From CAWFZT01 sp963820415 (lineage in GTDB: Bacteria; Chloroflexota; Anaerolineae; Anaerolineales; Anaerolineaceae): DNA of 64,000 nucleotides. Location of the stretch: the NCBI GenBank assembly GCA_963820415.1, contig CAWFZT010000015.1, positions 65,040 to 129,039 of the forward strand, read 5' to 3'. Positions 8,397 to 17,385 of the stretch are shown piece by piece. A program made the translations under genes and the position numbers. A model generated the notes under the pieces. It was given only the letters and a program-made list of their open reading frames with translations. It did no database searches and was not told the DNA's origin. Every line of letters begins with the position of its first letter. Position 1 is the first letter of the stretch.

Positions 8397-9242
8397 CTAC
8401 TTTGCAGTAGATTTCCATAAATCTCTCATGTAAATAGCGTCCTCTTCGAGGATCGGGCTTTCACACAAGATTCGACCCCCGCACTTAAGTTCGCGAAGGG
8501 CATCGAACAATTCCGCCAGGTTTAGGTCGGATTCCTTGAGAGGCAGGTGATTCTTTTCGCCTTTTGGCCCATATTCAATTCCTGAAAGATGGATATGCAG
8601 ATGCTGTAAAGATTCCAATCCCAGATTGTCACGGTAGGTACTCAGGATATTCAAGAATTCCTGTTTTGTATTAATTGATCCATCGCCTGCTCTGGCATGC
8701 AGATGGGCAAAATCCAGGCAAGGCAAGACCCCCTCAATTTCACAACTCATGACCAGCGTATCGGTCAAAGACCCGAGCATGGCGATTTTGCCCATCGTCT
8801 CAGGTCGCAGGATAACTGGATTGCCCATTTCTTTCAATTCCATGGTACAAGCCGAGAGTCTTTTCAGGGCGGTTGGCAAAACTTCTTCCGGTGTTTTGGA
8901 AAAAAGGGAGCCGGGATGGAAAACGATATCAGTTGCCCCAGCCAGGTTCCCGTAAAAAGCCGCATCCATTAACCGTTTGCGAGATTTTGGCCACTCCTCT
9001 TCGCCTGCATTCAGGTTGATAAAATACGGGGCATGGACACTGACTTTTACCTGGTGTTTCTCGGCCGCCTCCTTAATTGCCCGGCAGGTGGATTCATTTA
9101 CCCTTACCGATTGCACCCAACCCAGTTCTAAAACATCCAGCCCAAGGCTGCGTATCTGCTCAATTGCTCCTACGCTACCCCCTGGTTTTTTGGGAGTCGA
9201 GTTAGGCGAGCCTACAGTTCCAAACGAAAATTTTAGCTCCAT
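8397..9242 (-). CDS. Endonuclease IV-like TIM-barrel protein (AP endonuclease family 2)
   Basis: A 281-residue TIM barrel of the xylose isomerase-like/endonuclease IV superfamily. It matches endonuclease IV metal-site motifs in order: SVHAPYFINLN, IVFHPGS, RPETMGK, DFAHLHAR, HIHLSG followed by GEKNHLPL, and a final CESPILEEDA. These support a trinuclear zinc site and AP-site cleavage in base excision repair; a sugar-phosphate isomerase role is the alternative. Its start lies inside the dgkA 3' end (41 bp overlap), placing it last in the pgpH-ybeY-dgkA run. Confidence 0.8.
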   Translation of the reverse strand: MELKFSFGTVGSPNSTPKKPGGSVGAIEQIRSLGLDVLELGWVQSVRVNESTCRAIKEAAEKHQVKVSVHAPYFINLNAGEEEWPKSRKRLMDAAFYGNLAGATDIVFHPGSLFSKTPEEVLPTALKRLSACTMELKEMGNPVILRPETMGKIAMLGSLTDTLVMSCEIEGVLPCLDFAHLHARAGDGSINTKQEFLNILSTYRDNLGLESLQHLHIHLSGIEYGPKGEKNHLPLKESDLNLAELFDALRELKCGGRILCESPILEEDAIYMRDLWKSTAK

Positions 9243-9648
9243 AGTCCCTCTTCAATGAATCGAGAAAAGGAGAAACCCGGATTCTGATCCACAAAGGCGG
9301 GCCTAATAGAAGAATCCCAACAATTATGGCTGTCATGGCCGTGATTAGCACGGCCGCCGCGCCGACATCCTTGCTAACCTTTGCTAACGGGTGCCTTTGT
9401 GGGCTGACCAGATCGACAATCGCTTCAATAGAAGTATTCAAAAATTCGGTCAGCCATACAATTCCGATAGCAACCACCAGAACAGACCAATCGAATAGAG
9501 ACAACCTTAGCCAGGCAGCCAAGATAACCACAATAATCATTATTACCATATGAATCCAGGCATTTTTCTGGGTACGAATCACATACCATGCACCTGCAAA
9601 AGCATGCCTGAACGAACGTATCCGAGAACGGAAAAAAGTACGCATCAT
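9202..9648 (-). CDS. dgkA: Diacylglycerol kinase (DgkA/undecaprenol kinase family)
   Basis: A 148-residue small membrane kinase. The N-terminal FRHAFAGAWYVIRTQKNAWIH, three hydrophobic helices and the motif WLTEFLNTSIEAIVDLV (active-site E..N..IE..VD) followed by KVSKDVGAAAVLI identify the family. In Gram-positive-like bacteria this enzyme phosphorylates undecaprenol or diacylglycerol to recycle lipids for wall synthesis. The C-terminal tail of about 30 residues after the last helix is longer than usual and overlaps the next gene. It follows ybeY by 34 bp, a common gene order. Confidence 0.93.
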   Translation of the reverse strand: MMRTFFRSRIRSFRHAFAGAWYVIRTQKNAWIHMVIMIIVVILAAWLRLSLFDWSVLVVAIGIVWLTEFLNTSIEAIVDLVSPQRHPLAKVSKDVGAAAVLITAMTAIIVGILLLGPPLWIRIRVSPFLDSLKRDYGAKIFVWNCRLA

Positions 9649-9682
9649 CTACTCAGGATATTTCTTTATATCAGTGCCAAGC

Positions 9683-10105
9683 TCAAGTAGAATTTCCGTG
9701 TTGAATTTTCCACATTTTCTCTTTTTCTTCGTCTGTCGAATGGTCATATCCTAAAAGATGAAGCACTCCATGAACGACGAGAAGGTCCAGTTCGGATCTC
9801 GTAGAATGCCCGGCAGTCACGCCTTGTTTTTCAGCCTGCGGGTAAGAAATGATCACTTCGCCAAGGTATCGCTGTCCTGTTTCCGGATCCAGTTCATCTT
9901 CAAAAAAAGAGAGAACGTCTGTGGGAGAGTCGACGCCAAGAAATTCATGATTCAATGCTTGCAGTTGTTGTTCGTCTTCAATAACGACGGAAAGATTAAC
10001 GTCTTCACGAATGTTTTGTATTGCCAGGGTTACCAAGGCGGCTTTTTCCAATGCAGTAGTATCCACTGAGTCTTGAAATTTATCGGATACATGGAGATTT
10101 ACCAT
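9683..10105 (-). CDS. ybeY: Endoribonuclease YbeY (rRNA maturation factor)
   Basis: A 140-residue UPF0054 metalloprotein that acts in 16S rRNA 3' end maturation and ribosome quality control. The zinc site is HGVLHLLGYDH (three His, the family H-x3-H-x5-H pattern), and the preceding strand SFFEDELDPETGQRYLGEVI is typical. The size fits the family. It starts 15 bp after the PgpH-like stop, and is followed by dgkA; the pgpH-ybeY-dgkA order is widespread in bacteria. Confidence 0.96.
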   Translation of the reverse strand: MVNLHVSDKFQDSVDTTALEKAALVTLAIQNIREDVNLSVVIEDEQQLQALNHEFLGVDSPTDVLSFFEDELDPETGQRYLGEVIISYPQAEKQGVTAGHSTRSELDLLVVHGVLHLLGYDHSTDEEKEKMWKIQHGNST

Positions 10106-10120
10106 AATAAGCTTTCTTTA

Positions 10121-12226
10121 TTATTTCTTTTCTTCGTCGGTATCGGTTTTCATTTCAGGGTATCTTATTCGGGGATGATAGGTATTCTTCAATGTGTCGA
10201 CGAATGATTTCACGATGGCGTTCAAATCCATTAAAGTCAGCCTAGTTTCATCGAGCTGCCCTTCTTTTTGGCAATATTCGATTACTTTTTTCACCAGCGT
10301 ATTTAGCTCGTCATCGTCCTTGGGTAATTCAGCTCTCGCTTTTGCTTCGCACCCGTCAGCCAGCATTACAAGAGCAGTTTCCCGCGACTGCGGTCTTGGA
10401 CCAGGGTAACGAAATAACTCGGGGTCAACCGTTTCGTTCTTTTTTTCAACCGCTTCGAGCGCCCGGGTAAATTGATAACGCGTTAATTGCGTCCCATGAT
10501 GTTCGCGGATGAAATCGAGAATTCGCGGGGGAAGGCGGTACTTTTTAGCAAGGCGAACGCCTTCCGTTACATGCCCTATGATGGTCATAGCCGTAATGAC
10601 ATGGTCCATGTCATCGTGAGTGTCAATTTTTCCAGGGATTTGATTTTCGATGAAAAATCCCGGATTGGTAGATTTTCCAGCATCATGGTAAATTGCACCC
10701 ACTCTGGTCAATAACGCATCTGCGCCGATTGATTCGGCAGCCTGTTCGGCCAGATTAGCTACTTGCAAACTGTGCTGGTATGTGCCTGGACAATTCCTTA
10801 ACATAAATTGTAAGAGTGGATGGTCGGGTCGAGAAATTTCCATCAGTTGCAATGAGGTAGTGACCCCTAATACCTGCGAGAAGAGAAATTGAAAGATCAG
10901 GGTTAGACTGGCAGAAGCAATGCCATTAAGGAATGATGTTCCGACCAGGGTAGCGATGCCAATCCAATCGGTGATGGTATCTGGTAGGCGATAAGCCAGG
11001 ATGATTGCGCTTCCAGCGCCTCCGATGGCAATCCCGGCCCAGAAAAAACTGGCAATACGCCGTCCTCTACCTAGCATTAAGATCCCACACAGGCTGGAAA
11101 GCATATAGAACAATGTCAGGTCCAGGCTGTTTGGTAAACCATAAGCCGTCAGTATGCTTAAAGCCAAAGAAAAGACCAGACCGATTTCTACCGAGAACAG
11201 GCTGGCGATGGTCAACCCAAAGGCTGGGATTGGGAAGAGGTAAGGGATTACCACACGATTTGGGATCACCAACCTGGCCCCGTAAAGGAACAGCAGAAAG
11301 GTGAAGGCAATCATCGCCAGGCTCTTAAACTCATCCATCATCGGCAGGATGCCGCGATTGAAGAATAAAGCAGTGAATACCCCGACGACACACACCAGGG
11401 CTATGGCAGCCATAGTATTATTTGACTTATTCTCTGGCTGGGCAAAACCAAATTGATCAAGGGCTTCGTTGACGATGGGAGTAATGACCTGGCCGCGTCT
11501 GACGATCGACTCTCCGGCTACGAACGTACGCATGATGGGTTCGACTGAGTTACCAGCCTGCAATCTAGCTGCCTGGGTTTGATCTTCAGAATATAAACTG
11601 TTGGGAACAATAAATGGTGAGACCAGTTCGTTGATCAGGCTGGCTTGCTCCTGGGGAAAAGAAAGGTTGATCAGGGTAGGAACGTTACGTTGATATTCTT
11701 TCACCTGGCTATCACGGATGGTGTTGCGCATGATTTGTTCAAGGACATTGACTGTCTCATCCTGAATGTCCTGCCAACGAATTTCATTCAAGGAAATGAT
11801 CTGGTTGGCGACATCTTGATTAAGTTCAATGTAGGCTAAAGAAGAAAAATCCGACAATTTTTGCGTAGGGGTTGAATAAATATCATAACGGATAACTGAT
11901 ATGTAGTATAACGATGAACGCAGGAGCTCAATCTGGTGCCGGGCAATACCTGGATCTACATCCAGGTATATAGGTTGAACGCTGTCTTCTGCTTGTTTAC
12001 GGGCTTGATCAGTTAAAATCTGGCTGGGAAAATTTATGCTTCTCGGCGCCAGAATATCCTGGGTTGCCACATCCCCAACCTGTAAAGGATAAGTAGAGGG
12101 GCGCAGGGCAAAGGGATTAATTAGGACGACAAAAACGAACAGGCAGGTGATGAAAAGTAACCCCAACCTCAGTAGACTTCGGCTGGGGGAACTTTTTCGC
12201 GGATTATTGGGTGGTGGAACTGGCAT
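10121..12226 (-). CDS. pgpH: 7TM-HD family c-di-AMP phosphodiesterase (PgpH-like)
   Basis: A 701-residue membrane protein. It has one N-terminal membrane anchor (about 20-40), a long extracytoplasmic 7TMR-HDED domain (about 45-260), seven hydrophobic helices (about 272-455), and a cytoplasmic HD domain with H485 (GTYQHSL), HD at 514-515 (AIYHDAGK), and later REHHG. The HD residues are intact. PgpH in Listeria hydrolyses cyclic di-AMP, and this gene has the usual ybeY-dgkA partners. Regulation of osmotic balance is the expected role. Confidence 0.93.
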   Translation of the reverse strand: MPVPPPNNPRKSSPSRSLLRLGLLFITCLFVFVVLINPFALRPSTYPLQVGDVATQDILAPRSINFPSQILTDQARKQAEDSVQPIYLDVDPGIARHQIELLRSSLYYISVIRYDIYSTPTQKLSDFSSLAYIELNQDVANQIISLNEIRWQDIQDETVNVLEQIMRNTIRDSQVKEYQRNVPTLINLSFPQEQASLINELVSPFIVPNSLYSEDQTQAARLQAGNSVEPIMRTFVAGESIVRRGQVITPIVNEALDQFGFAQPENKSNNTMAAIALVCVVGVFTALFFNRGILPMMDEFKSLAMIAFTFLLFLYGARLVIPNRVVIPYLFPIPAFGLTIASLFSVEIGLVFSLALSILTAYGLPNSLDLTLFYMLSSLCGILMLGRGRRIASFFWAGIAIGGAGSAIILAYRLPDTITDWIGIATLVGTSFLNGIASASLTLIFQFLFSQVLGVTTSLQLMEISRPDHPLLQFMLRNCPGTYQHSLQVANLAEQAAESIGADALLTRVGAIYHDAGKSTNPGFFIENQIPGKIDTHDDMDHVITAMTIIGHVTEGVRLAKKYRLPPRILDFIREHHGTQLTRYQFTRALEAVEKKNETVDPELFRYPGPRPQSRETALVMLADGCEAKARAELPKDDDELNTLVKKVIEYCQKEGQLDETRLTLMDLNAIVKSFVDTLKNTYHPRIRYPEMKTDTDEEKK

Positions 12227-12227
12227 T

Positions 12228-12674
12228 TTATTTTTGAAGCATCTGACGAACGATTTGGCTAACCCTGCCCCCAGGGGCGCGTCCCTGCAGTCTTGGTACC
12301 AGAACTTTCATGACTTTCCCCATGTCTGCCATCCCATTTGCCTGGGTTTCAGAGATGGCGGTTTCTACCAATGCCTGAATCTCTGGCTCGGATAATTGTT
12401 TGGGGAGGAATGATTTCAGAACATCAATTTCAGCCTTGTTGCTTTCAACAAGGCCCGTACGGTGGGCTTTTTCGGCATCCTGGATTGCTTCGTGCCGGCT
12501 TTTCATCTCTTTTTGAAGAATTGCGGAGATTCCGGCCTCATCAACCGGTTTTCCTTTTTCGATTTCGATAAATTTTATGGCCGACAGCGCCATACGTATA
12601 GTTTGTTTGCGATCATCATTGCCGGATCGCAAGGCTTCGCGTAGTGCATTTTCTAATTGTGTTTTAAGTTCCAT
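12228..12674 (-). CDS. yqeY: YqeY/GatB-like domain protein
   Basis: A 148-residue protein of the GatB/YqeY family, resembling the tRNA-binding tail domain of aspartyl/glutamyl-tRNA amidotransferase subunit B. It reads MELKTQLENALREALRSGN at the start, with KEMKSRHEAIQDAEKAHR and the closing GRVSQIVRQML. An in-frame start at 12719 would add 15 residues that do not fit the family; ATG 12674 is preceded by AGAG. It lies 1 bp from the pgpH-like gene. Its molecular function is not established. Confidence 0.92.
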   Translation of the reverse strand: MELKTQLENALREALRSGNDDRKQTIRMALSAIKFIEIEKGKPVDEAGISAILQKEMKSRHEAIQDAEKAHRTGLVESNKAEIDVLKSFLPKQLSEPEIQALVETAISETQANGMADMGKVMKVLVPRLQGRAPGGRVSQIVRQMLQK

Positions 12675-12699
12675 ATTTCTCTTTGTTATTATTTTGCTC

Positions 12700-13296
12700 T
12701 TATTGGGCAGGCTCGACATAGATCAAATCTTTTATCCGATCGAAGGTGGTTTGCCCAATACCGGGTACGTTCATAATTTCATCAATGGTGTTGAACGAAC
12801 CATGTTGTGTTCGATAGGCAACGATATCAGCAGCATGCGTAGGGCCAATCCCTGGCAAGAGATCAAATTCTTCCGCGCTGGCGGTATTTAGATTTATGGG
12901 GTTCTCTTTTGACGGTGTGGCCAGACCCGACTGAGGTTTGGGCTGTCCGCCTTGGGGAGTGGACGATTTGATACCAGTCACGGGCTCATTGATCTTCGGT
13001 ACCACGATCTTCTGGCCATCCGATAATCTAGCTGCCAGATTCACTGCTGACTGATCTGCGATGGGCTGCAGGCCTCCCGCAGCTTCGATGGCATTGCTCA
13101 CCCGGCTGAGACGCGGGAGGGAGTACACTCCTGGGTGGATTACTGCACCGGTTACATACACCACCAGGGGGGCGGACGTCGGAAGGGGTGATAGTTCGAT
13201 TGATTTTCCGCGAGGTGGAGCGACGATAAGAAGAAGCGCAGCAGAGAATAAAAAGCCCAATAGAATCCCTAATAGAATCGATTGCCAGGTTTTCAT
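12700..13296 (-). CDS. ComEA-like SLBB and helix-hairpin-helix DNA-binding protein
   Basis: A 198-residue protein with an N-terminal membrane anchor (about 7-25), an SLBB domain (VVYVTGAVIHPGVYSLP, about 45-100), a Pro/Ser/Lys-rich linker, and a C-terminal pair of helix-hairpin-helix motifs (INLNTASAEEFDLLPGIG, NVPGIGQTTFDRIKDL). This is the ComEA layout: the membrane-tethered receptor that binds incoming DNA in natural transformation. No comEC is in this window. It starts a minus-strand run toward yqeY. Confidence 0.92.
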   Translation of the reverse strand: MKTWQSILLGILLGFLFSAALLLIVAPPRGKSIELSPLPTSAPLVVYVTGAVIHPGVYSLPRLSRVSNAIEAAGGLQPIADQSAVNLAARLSDGQKIVVPKINEPVTGIKSSTPQGGQPKPQSGLATPSKENPINLNTASAEEFDLLPGIGPTHAADIVAYRTQHGSFNTIDEIMNVPGIGQTTFDRIKDLIYVEPAQ

Positions 13297-13662
13297 TCCG
13301 TTTCACTCGTAAGATCGTGGAAGGCCGCTATATATAAGAAGTATAACCTTCTCCGCATGACTGTCAAGTTAGGGTTCATTGGGATGTGTCGTGGAGAGTC
13401 CCCGGATTTGGGGTTGTGAGCGTGCGTACGCACGCTCACAACCCCAAATCCGGGAGTTCACCACGGGGATTCCCAAAGGACCCAAGTTAGTTGATTTCAG
13501 GTATTGTCAGGCGTTCAGAATGGCCATTGAAAAGTGGTCAGGGTGTCTGCGGAAGATCATGTTCTAGAGAATACATTTTATTGAATGCGCTTATGGATAC
13601 CTCCACCATAGCCCTGGAAGGCTCACGGGTGGTCAGGTGTTGTAAAGCCAGGTTGGGGCGAA
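13297..13662. other. Intergenic region with a dyad element
   Basis: A 366-bp gap between the ComEA-like start and the DUF1385 stop, both on the minus strand. The central part is a 112-bp dyad element (13372-13483, listed separately). The 75 bp next to comEA (13297-13371) should hold its promoter, but I do not see a convincing box. 13484-13662 shows no open frame with coding character and no RNA gene. Confidence 0.6.
13372..13483. repeat. Dyad-symmetric repeat, copy 1
   Basis: A 112-bp element centred between 13427 and 13428. Its core, 13401-13454, is a perfect 54-bp palindrome with 27-nt arms and no loop, built around GTGAGCGTGC|GTACGCACGCTCAC. Imperfect outer arms continue the symmetry (GGGTTCATTGGGA on the left, TCCCAAAGGACCC on the right). 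A second copy lies at 62402-62513. Both are intergenic. It may be a REP- or MITE-like element, or a structured mRNA or terminator element. Confidence 0.85.
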
Positions 13663-14427
13663 TTAAAATTTAACGATATCGGACTCGAGATGGCGGGCAG
13701 TCCAACGGATATATTCGTATGCCAGCGTAGCTAAGACCGGTATAAGGATTATCCGGCTGAGAAATCTCCATATGATGGGGAGAGGCCCCAGCAGCGAAAA
13801 GAGCACCACGGAGAGAAGAACGACGGTAAGCAGAAAGGATGTGCCACAACGCGGGTGCTCAATCGAATATTGCATTACATTTTCGGGGGTCAAATCAGCG
13901 CCGGATTCAAAAGCGTTGATTACTTTATGCTCGGCGCCATGGTAAGCAAACACTCTTTGTATATCCGGCATTTTACCGATCAGCCATATGTACGCCACCA
14001 GGAGGAACAACCGGATTATTCCCTCGATAAGGTTGCTCCACCAATGGTTTATCCTCAGCAGGCTTTCAAATCCTTGGCCGATTACTGCGGGGAGCAAAAA
14101 GAAAATGGCAATTCCGATCAAAAGGGCTCCCCCAAGCGATAAATATAAAGTTGGCCCTTCAATTTTTTCATTCTCTCCGGTTTGATAGTTAGCCGATGTA
14201 GTCAAGAAGCGTGTTCCAAGGACCAGTGCGTCCCACAGCATGATCAGGCCGCGTAGAAATGGAATCTTCTTAAGCCGGCTATTATAAATTCCGCTCAACT
14301 TCTCAGAAAGGATTTCAATTTCACCGTCAGGTTTCCTGAAAGCAGCAGCCAGGTAATTTGAACCACGCATCAAGACCCCTTCGATCAAGGCCTGACCACC
14401 ATAAGAAGGTAACCTTTCAACTGGCAT
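13663..14427 (-). CDS. DUF1385 family membrane protein (YqhQ-like)
   Basis: A 254-residue protein of the DUF1385 family. It opens with the family signature GGQALIEGVLMRGSNYLA, followed by RLKKIPFLRGLIMLWDALVLG, three or four hydrophobic helices (about 95-120, 135-155, 200-240), the conserved YHGAEHKVINAFE segment, and HPRCGTSFLL. The family is poorly characterised; the His/Glu-rich motifs suggest a metal site. Its start overlaps the M20 peptidase stop by 11 bp, so the two are co-transcribed. Confidence 0.9.
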   Translation of the reverse strand: MPVERLPSYGGQALIEGVLMRGSNYLAAAFRKPDGEIEILSEKLSGIYNSRLKKIPFLRGLIMLWDALVLGTRFLTTSANYQTGENEKIEGPTLYLSLGGALLIGIAIFFLLPAVIGQGFESLLRINHWWSNLIEGIIRLFLLVAYIWLIGKMPDIQRVFAYHGAEHKVINAFESGADLTPENVMQYSIEHPRCGTSFLLTVVLLSVVLFSLLGPLPIIWRFLSRIILIPVLATLAYEYIRWTARHLESDIVKF

Positions 14428-15821
14428 TATTATTTACCTGTGGAGTATCTTCCATATTGAAAAAGAACTGGATCAAGGCATCAATTCCTCGATGCCAGGT
14501 GGGTAGATCTAGCTTTTCATTGGGGGCATGAGCGTTGTCATCTGGCAATCCGAATCCGGTCAGCACTGACGAAACCCCCAAGATAGAACGAACTCCTGCG
14601 ACCACCGGGATACTGCCCCCATCACGTTTATAAACCACACGCTTCCCCCAAACCGATTCGAGCGCCTGGACCAGCGCCCGGGTGGCTGGCAGATCCCGCT
14701 CGGTGAGACATGCCGGTCCCCCGCCAAAGGTGGTCAACTCCCAACGAATAGTGCTGGGGGCATTTGCCTGAAGGTATTTGCGTAGTTGCAGATCTACTTC
14801 TTCTGGCGTTTGATCAGGAACCAGGCGAGAAGAAATTTTTGCCATCGCCCAGGCAGGGATGACAGTTTTTGTCCCGGCGCCTGTAAACCCTGAAAGGATT
14901 CCGTTAATTTCAAGGGTCGGCCTGGCACCTACCCTTTCGCCAGGAGAGAATTCTCCGTCACCCCAAATCTGAGGAACGCCAGTCTTCTCCAGGAAGAATT
15001 TTTCATTGGTTGGCAGTTGCGATAATTCCTGGCGTTCTTCTTCGGATAATTCCTTCACTTGATCATAGAAACCAGGGAGTGTTACGTGACCGTGATCATC
15101 GTGCATGCCAGCAATTAATTCGCAAAGCGCCTGAGCGGGGTTATGCACAATTCCGCCGAATAGCCCAGAATGAAGGTCGTGGGCTGGCCCATATACGCGC
15201 AGCTCAAAATAGGCTAAGCCCCGTAATGCGTAAACAATGGTCGGAACGTCTGGGGCAACCATACCAGCGTCCGGATTGAGCATAATATCACACGCCAGGA
15301 GAGCTTTATGCTCCTTCATAAATGCGTCCAGGTTAGGAGAACCGATCTCCTCCTCACCTTCGAGCATAAACTTGACGTTAACCGGCAGTGGCCCGGTTTT
15401 CAAAATCGATTTCGAGCGCCTTTAAGCTGGCAATTACCTGACCTTTCATATCTGAAGCACCGCGGCCAAAAAGTTCTCGACCTTTTTCAATCGGGTCGAA
15501 TGGGTTGGTCGCCCATAATTCGAGGGGGTCCACCGGCTGGACATCATAATGTCCATAAACCAGAATGGTTGGTGCTACCGGCCCTGCTTTTAGATAATCC
15601 CCGTAAACAATCGGGTGTCGCTGAGTGTTAAATATCTTTGAATTCTCAAAACCCAGGCTGGCTAGTTGTTGCTTCAGCCATTCAGCGGCGCGTACCATGT
15701 CAGCCTGACGAACTGGATCAGTCGAAATGGAAGGTATACGCAGAAAATCTTTAAGGTCGCTTAGAAATTCAGTTTTATGGTAATTCGCGTACTCGGTTGC
15801 TTTCTGTGAGTTGGCTGCCAT
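14417..15821 (-). pseudogene. M20 family dipeptidase/metallopeptidase, frameshifted
   Basis: The N-terminal part (15821 to about 15378) has the metal ligands VYGHYDVQPVDP and GASDMKGQ; the rest is in another frame (15403-14417) with LEGEEEIGSPN, a dimerisation domain, and the final DDNAHAPNEK. The frames join at ALEIDLKTGPLPV if one T is removed from the minus-strand TTTT at 15402-15405. The corrected protein would be 467 residues, normal for M20 dipeptidases, cleaving short peptides with two zinc ions. ATG 15821 follows a good GAGGAAG site; ATG 15833 is an alternative. A sequencing error is likely. Confidence 0.9.
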
Positions 15822-15848
15822 GTTCTTCCTCATAATAATAAGAATAAA

Positions 15849-15906
15849 GGATTTTTGGGATATCCCATGGGAGAACGTAGATCCAGCATGGCTTTCCCAA
15901 AAAACC
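15849..15906. other. Inverted repeat in the divergent promoter region
   Basis: Between the divergent M20 gene and the start of the F420/molybdenum cluster. Arms 15849-15860 (GGATTTTTGGGA) and 15895-15906 (TCCCAAAAAACC) pair in 11 of 12 positions. Nested inside is the palindrome GGGATATCCC at 15857-15866. It could be an operator or a transcript hairpin. No convincing promoter boxes were identified in the 100 bp before the 16019 start. Confidence 0.3.
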
Positions 15907-16018
15907 AGAGTGAATTGATTATATGCGATTTTAATGGGCTGTGGCGATGAGTTAATGTGTGTTAAAATTTTCCAAGCGGTGAATTGTGGAGGTTGAATCG
16001 GGCTAGAAGAGGTTAATA

Positions 16019-17368
16019 ATGTTAATTAAGAATGCCAATTTGATAACATGGGAATTTCCTAACCGGATCCTTGAGGACCAGGCAATTTTTATCGAGAGGG
16101 GACGGATAAAAGAGATAGGCCCCAATGATGAATTTATACAGCGTTATCAAGGTGGAGAGACAGTGGATGCGCATAGGCATTATGTAATGCCAGGATCGAT
16201 ATGTGCTCATACCCATTTTTATGGAGCTTTTTCGAGGGGACTGAATATACCCGGCTTGCCAGCAAAAGATTTTCCGGAGATCCTGGAAAAACTGTGGTGG
16301 CCCCTCGATAAATCTCTTTCTCTTGAAGCAGTGCATTATTCGACCCTGGTATGTCTATTAGATGCCATCAAGCACGGTACGACGACTCTGGTTGACCATC
16401 ATGCTTCTCCTAATGCGATCCATTATTCTTTGGATGAGATTGCCTCTGCAGTGGATATCTCTGGCGTCAGGGCCTCCCTTTGCTACGAGGTCACCGACCG
16501 AAATGGAGCGGCAGGCGCCAAGGCGGGAATTACAGAAAATCTACGCTTCATAAACCTGGTAAATCGTGGCTCGGATTTATCAGGCCGGCTAGGTGCCACG
16601 TTCGGTTTGCATACCAGCCTGACCCTGTCCGAAAAAACCCTTTCTGATTGCCGTGAAGCTGTCCCTCAAGGGATCGGTTTTCATATCCACGCGGCTGAGC
16701 ATTCCGTAGATGAGTATGACAGCATCCAAAAAAGCGGCACACGAGTGGTGGATCGTTTACTTCGCCACAAAATATTGGGGCCAAAGTCTATCGTGGTTCA
16801 TGCAGTGCATATCGATGCCAAGGAAATAGAAATTCTACGAGAGACTAACACCTGGGTGACCCACCAACCCAGGTCGAACATGAATAATGCCGTCGGATTA
16901 CCACAGGTGGAAGCCATGCTTCGGTCGGGCATTAAAGTCTGTCTGGGCAACGACGGTTTTTCAAATGCGATGTGGGAAGAATGGAAAGCCTGCTATCTGG
17001 CTCACAAATTGGTGAACCAGGACCCACGCAGGATGCCTGCCTCTCTGATCGCCCAGATGGCTATTTACAATAATGCAGACCTGGCGAAAATGCTTTTCCC
17101 AAATATCAGCCTTGGTTCAATTACTCCCGGATCTGAGGCAGACCTCATCTTCGTTGATTATCAGCCCTTTACTCCGTTGACGGTCGACAATCTACCCTGG
17201 CATATTGTGTTTGGCTTTCAAGACAGCATGGTGACAGATACGATGGTTGCCGGCAAGTTTTTGATGAAAGACCGCCAGGTTCTTTCACTGGATGAAGAAA
17301 AGATAACCTATCAAGCGAGGAAATTGGCCACTGGGGTTTGGGAAAAATTCGATAAGAGTTTTCTTTAA
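16019..17368 (+). CDS. ssnA: SsnA-like amidohydrolase/aminohydrolase
   Basis: A 449-residue metal-dependent amidohydrolase. Metal ligands: CAHTHFYG, FHIHAAEHSVDEYD, VVHAVHID, and the aspartate in CLGNDGFSN. The size, the HTHFYGAFSRG segment and the LGNDGFSNAMWEEWKACYLAHK stretch fit SsnA, a putative aminohydrolase of unknown substrate whose gene accompanies selenium-dependent molybdenum hydroxylases; related enzymes are guanine and chlorohydrolase deaminases. It is the first gene of a 15-gene plus-strand cluster, followed 17 bp later by the F420 reductase. Substrate inferred as an N-heterocycle. Confidence 0.85.
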   Translation: MLIKNANLITWEFPNRILEDQAIFIERGRIKEIGPNDEFIQRYQGGETVDAHRHYVMPGSICAHTHFYGAFSRGLNIPGLPAKDFPEILEKLWWPLDKSLSLEAVHYSTLVCLLDAIKHGTTTLVDHHASPNAIHYSLDEIASAVDISGVRASLCYEVTDRNGAAGAKAGITENLRFINLVNRGSDLSGRLGATFGLHTSLTLSEKTLSDCREAVPQGIGFHIHAAEHSVDEYDSIQKSGTRVVDRLLRHKILGPKSIVVHAVHIDAKEIEILRETNTWVTHQPRSNMNNAVGLPQVEAMLRSGIKVCLGNDGFSNAMWEEWKACYLAHKLVNQDPRRMPASLIAQMAIYNNADLAKMLFPNISLGSITPGSEADLIFVDYQPFTPLTVDNLPWHIVFGFQDSMVTDTMVAGKFLMKDRQVLSLDEEKITYQARKLATGVWEKFDKSFL

Positions 17369-17385
17369 TTTCTGGAGGGATTATA

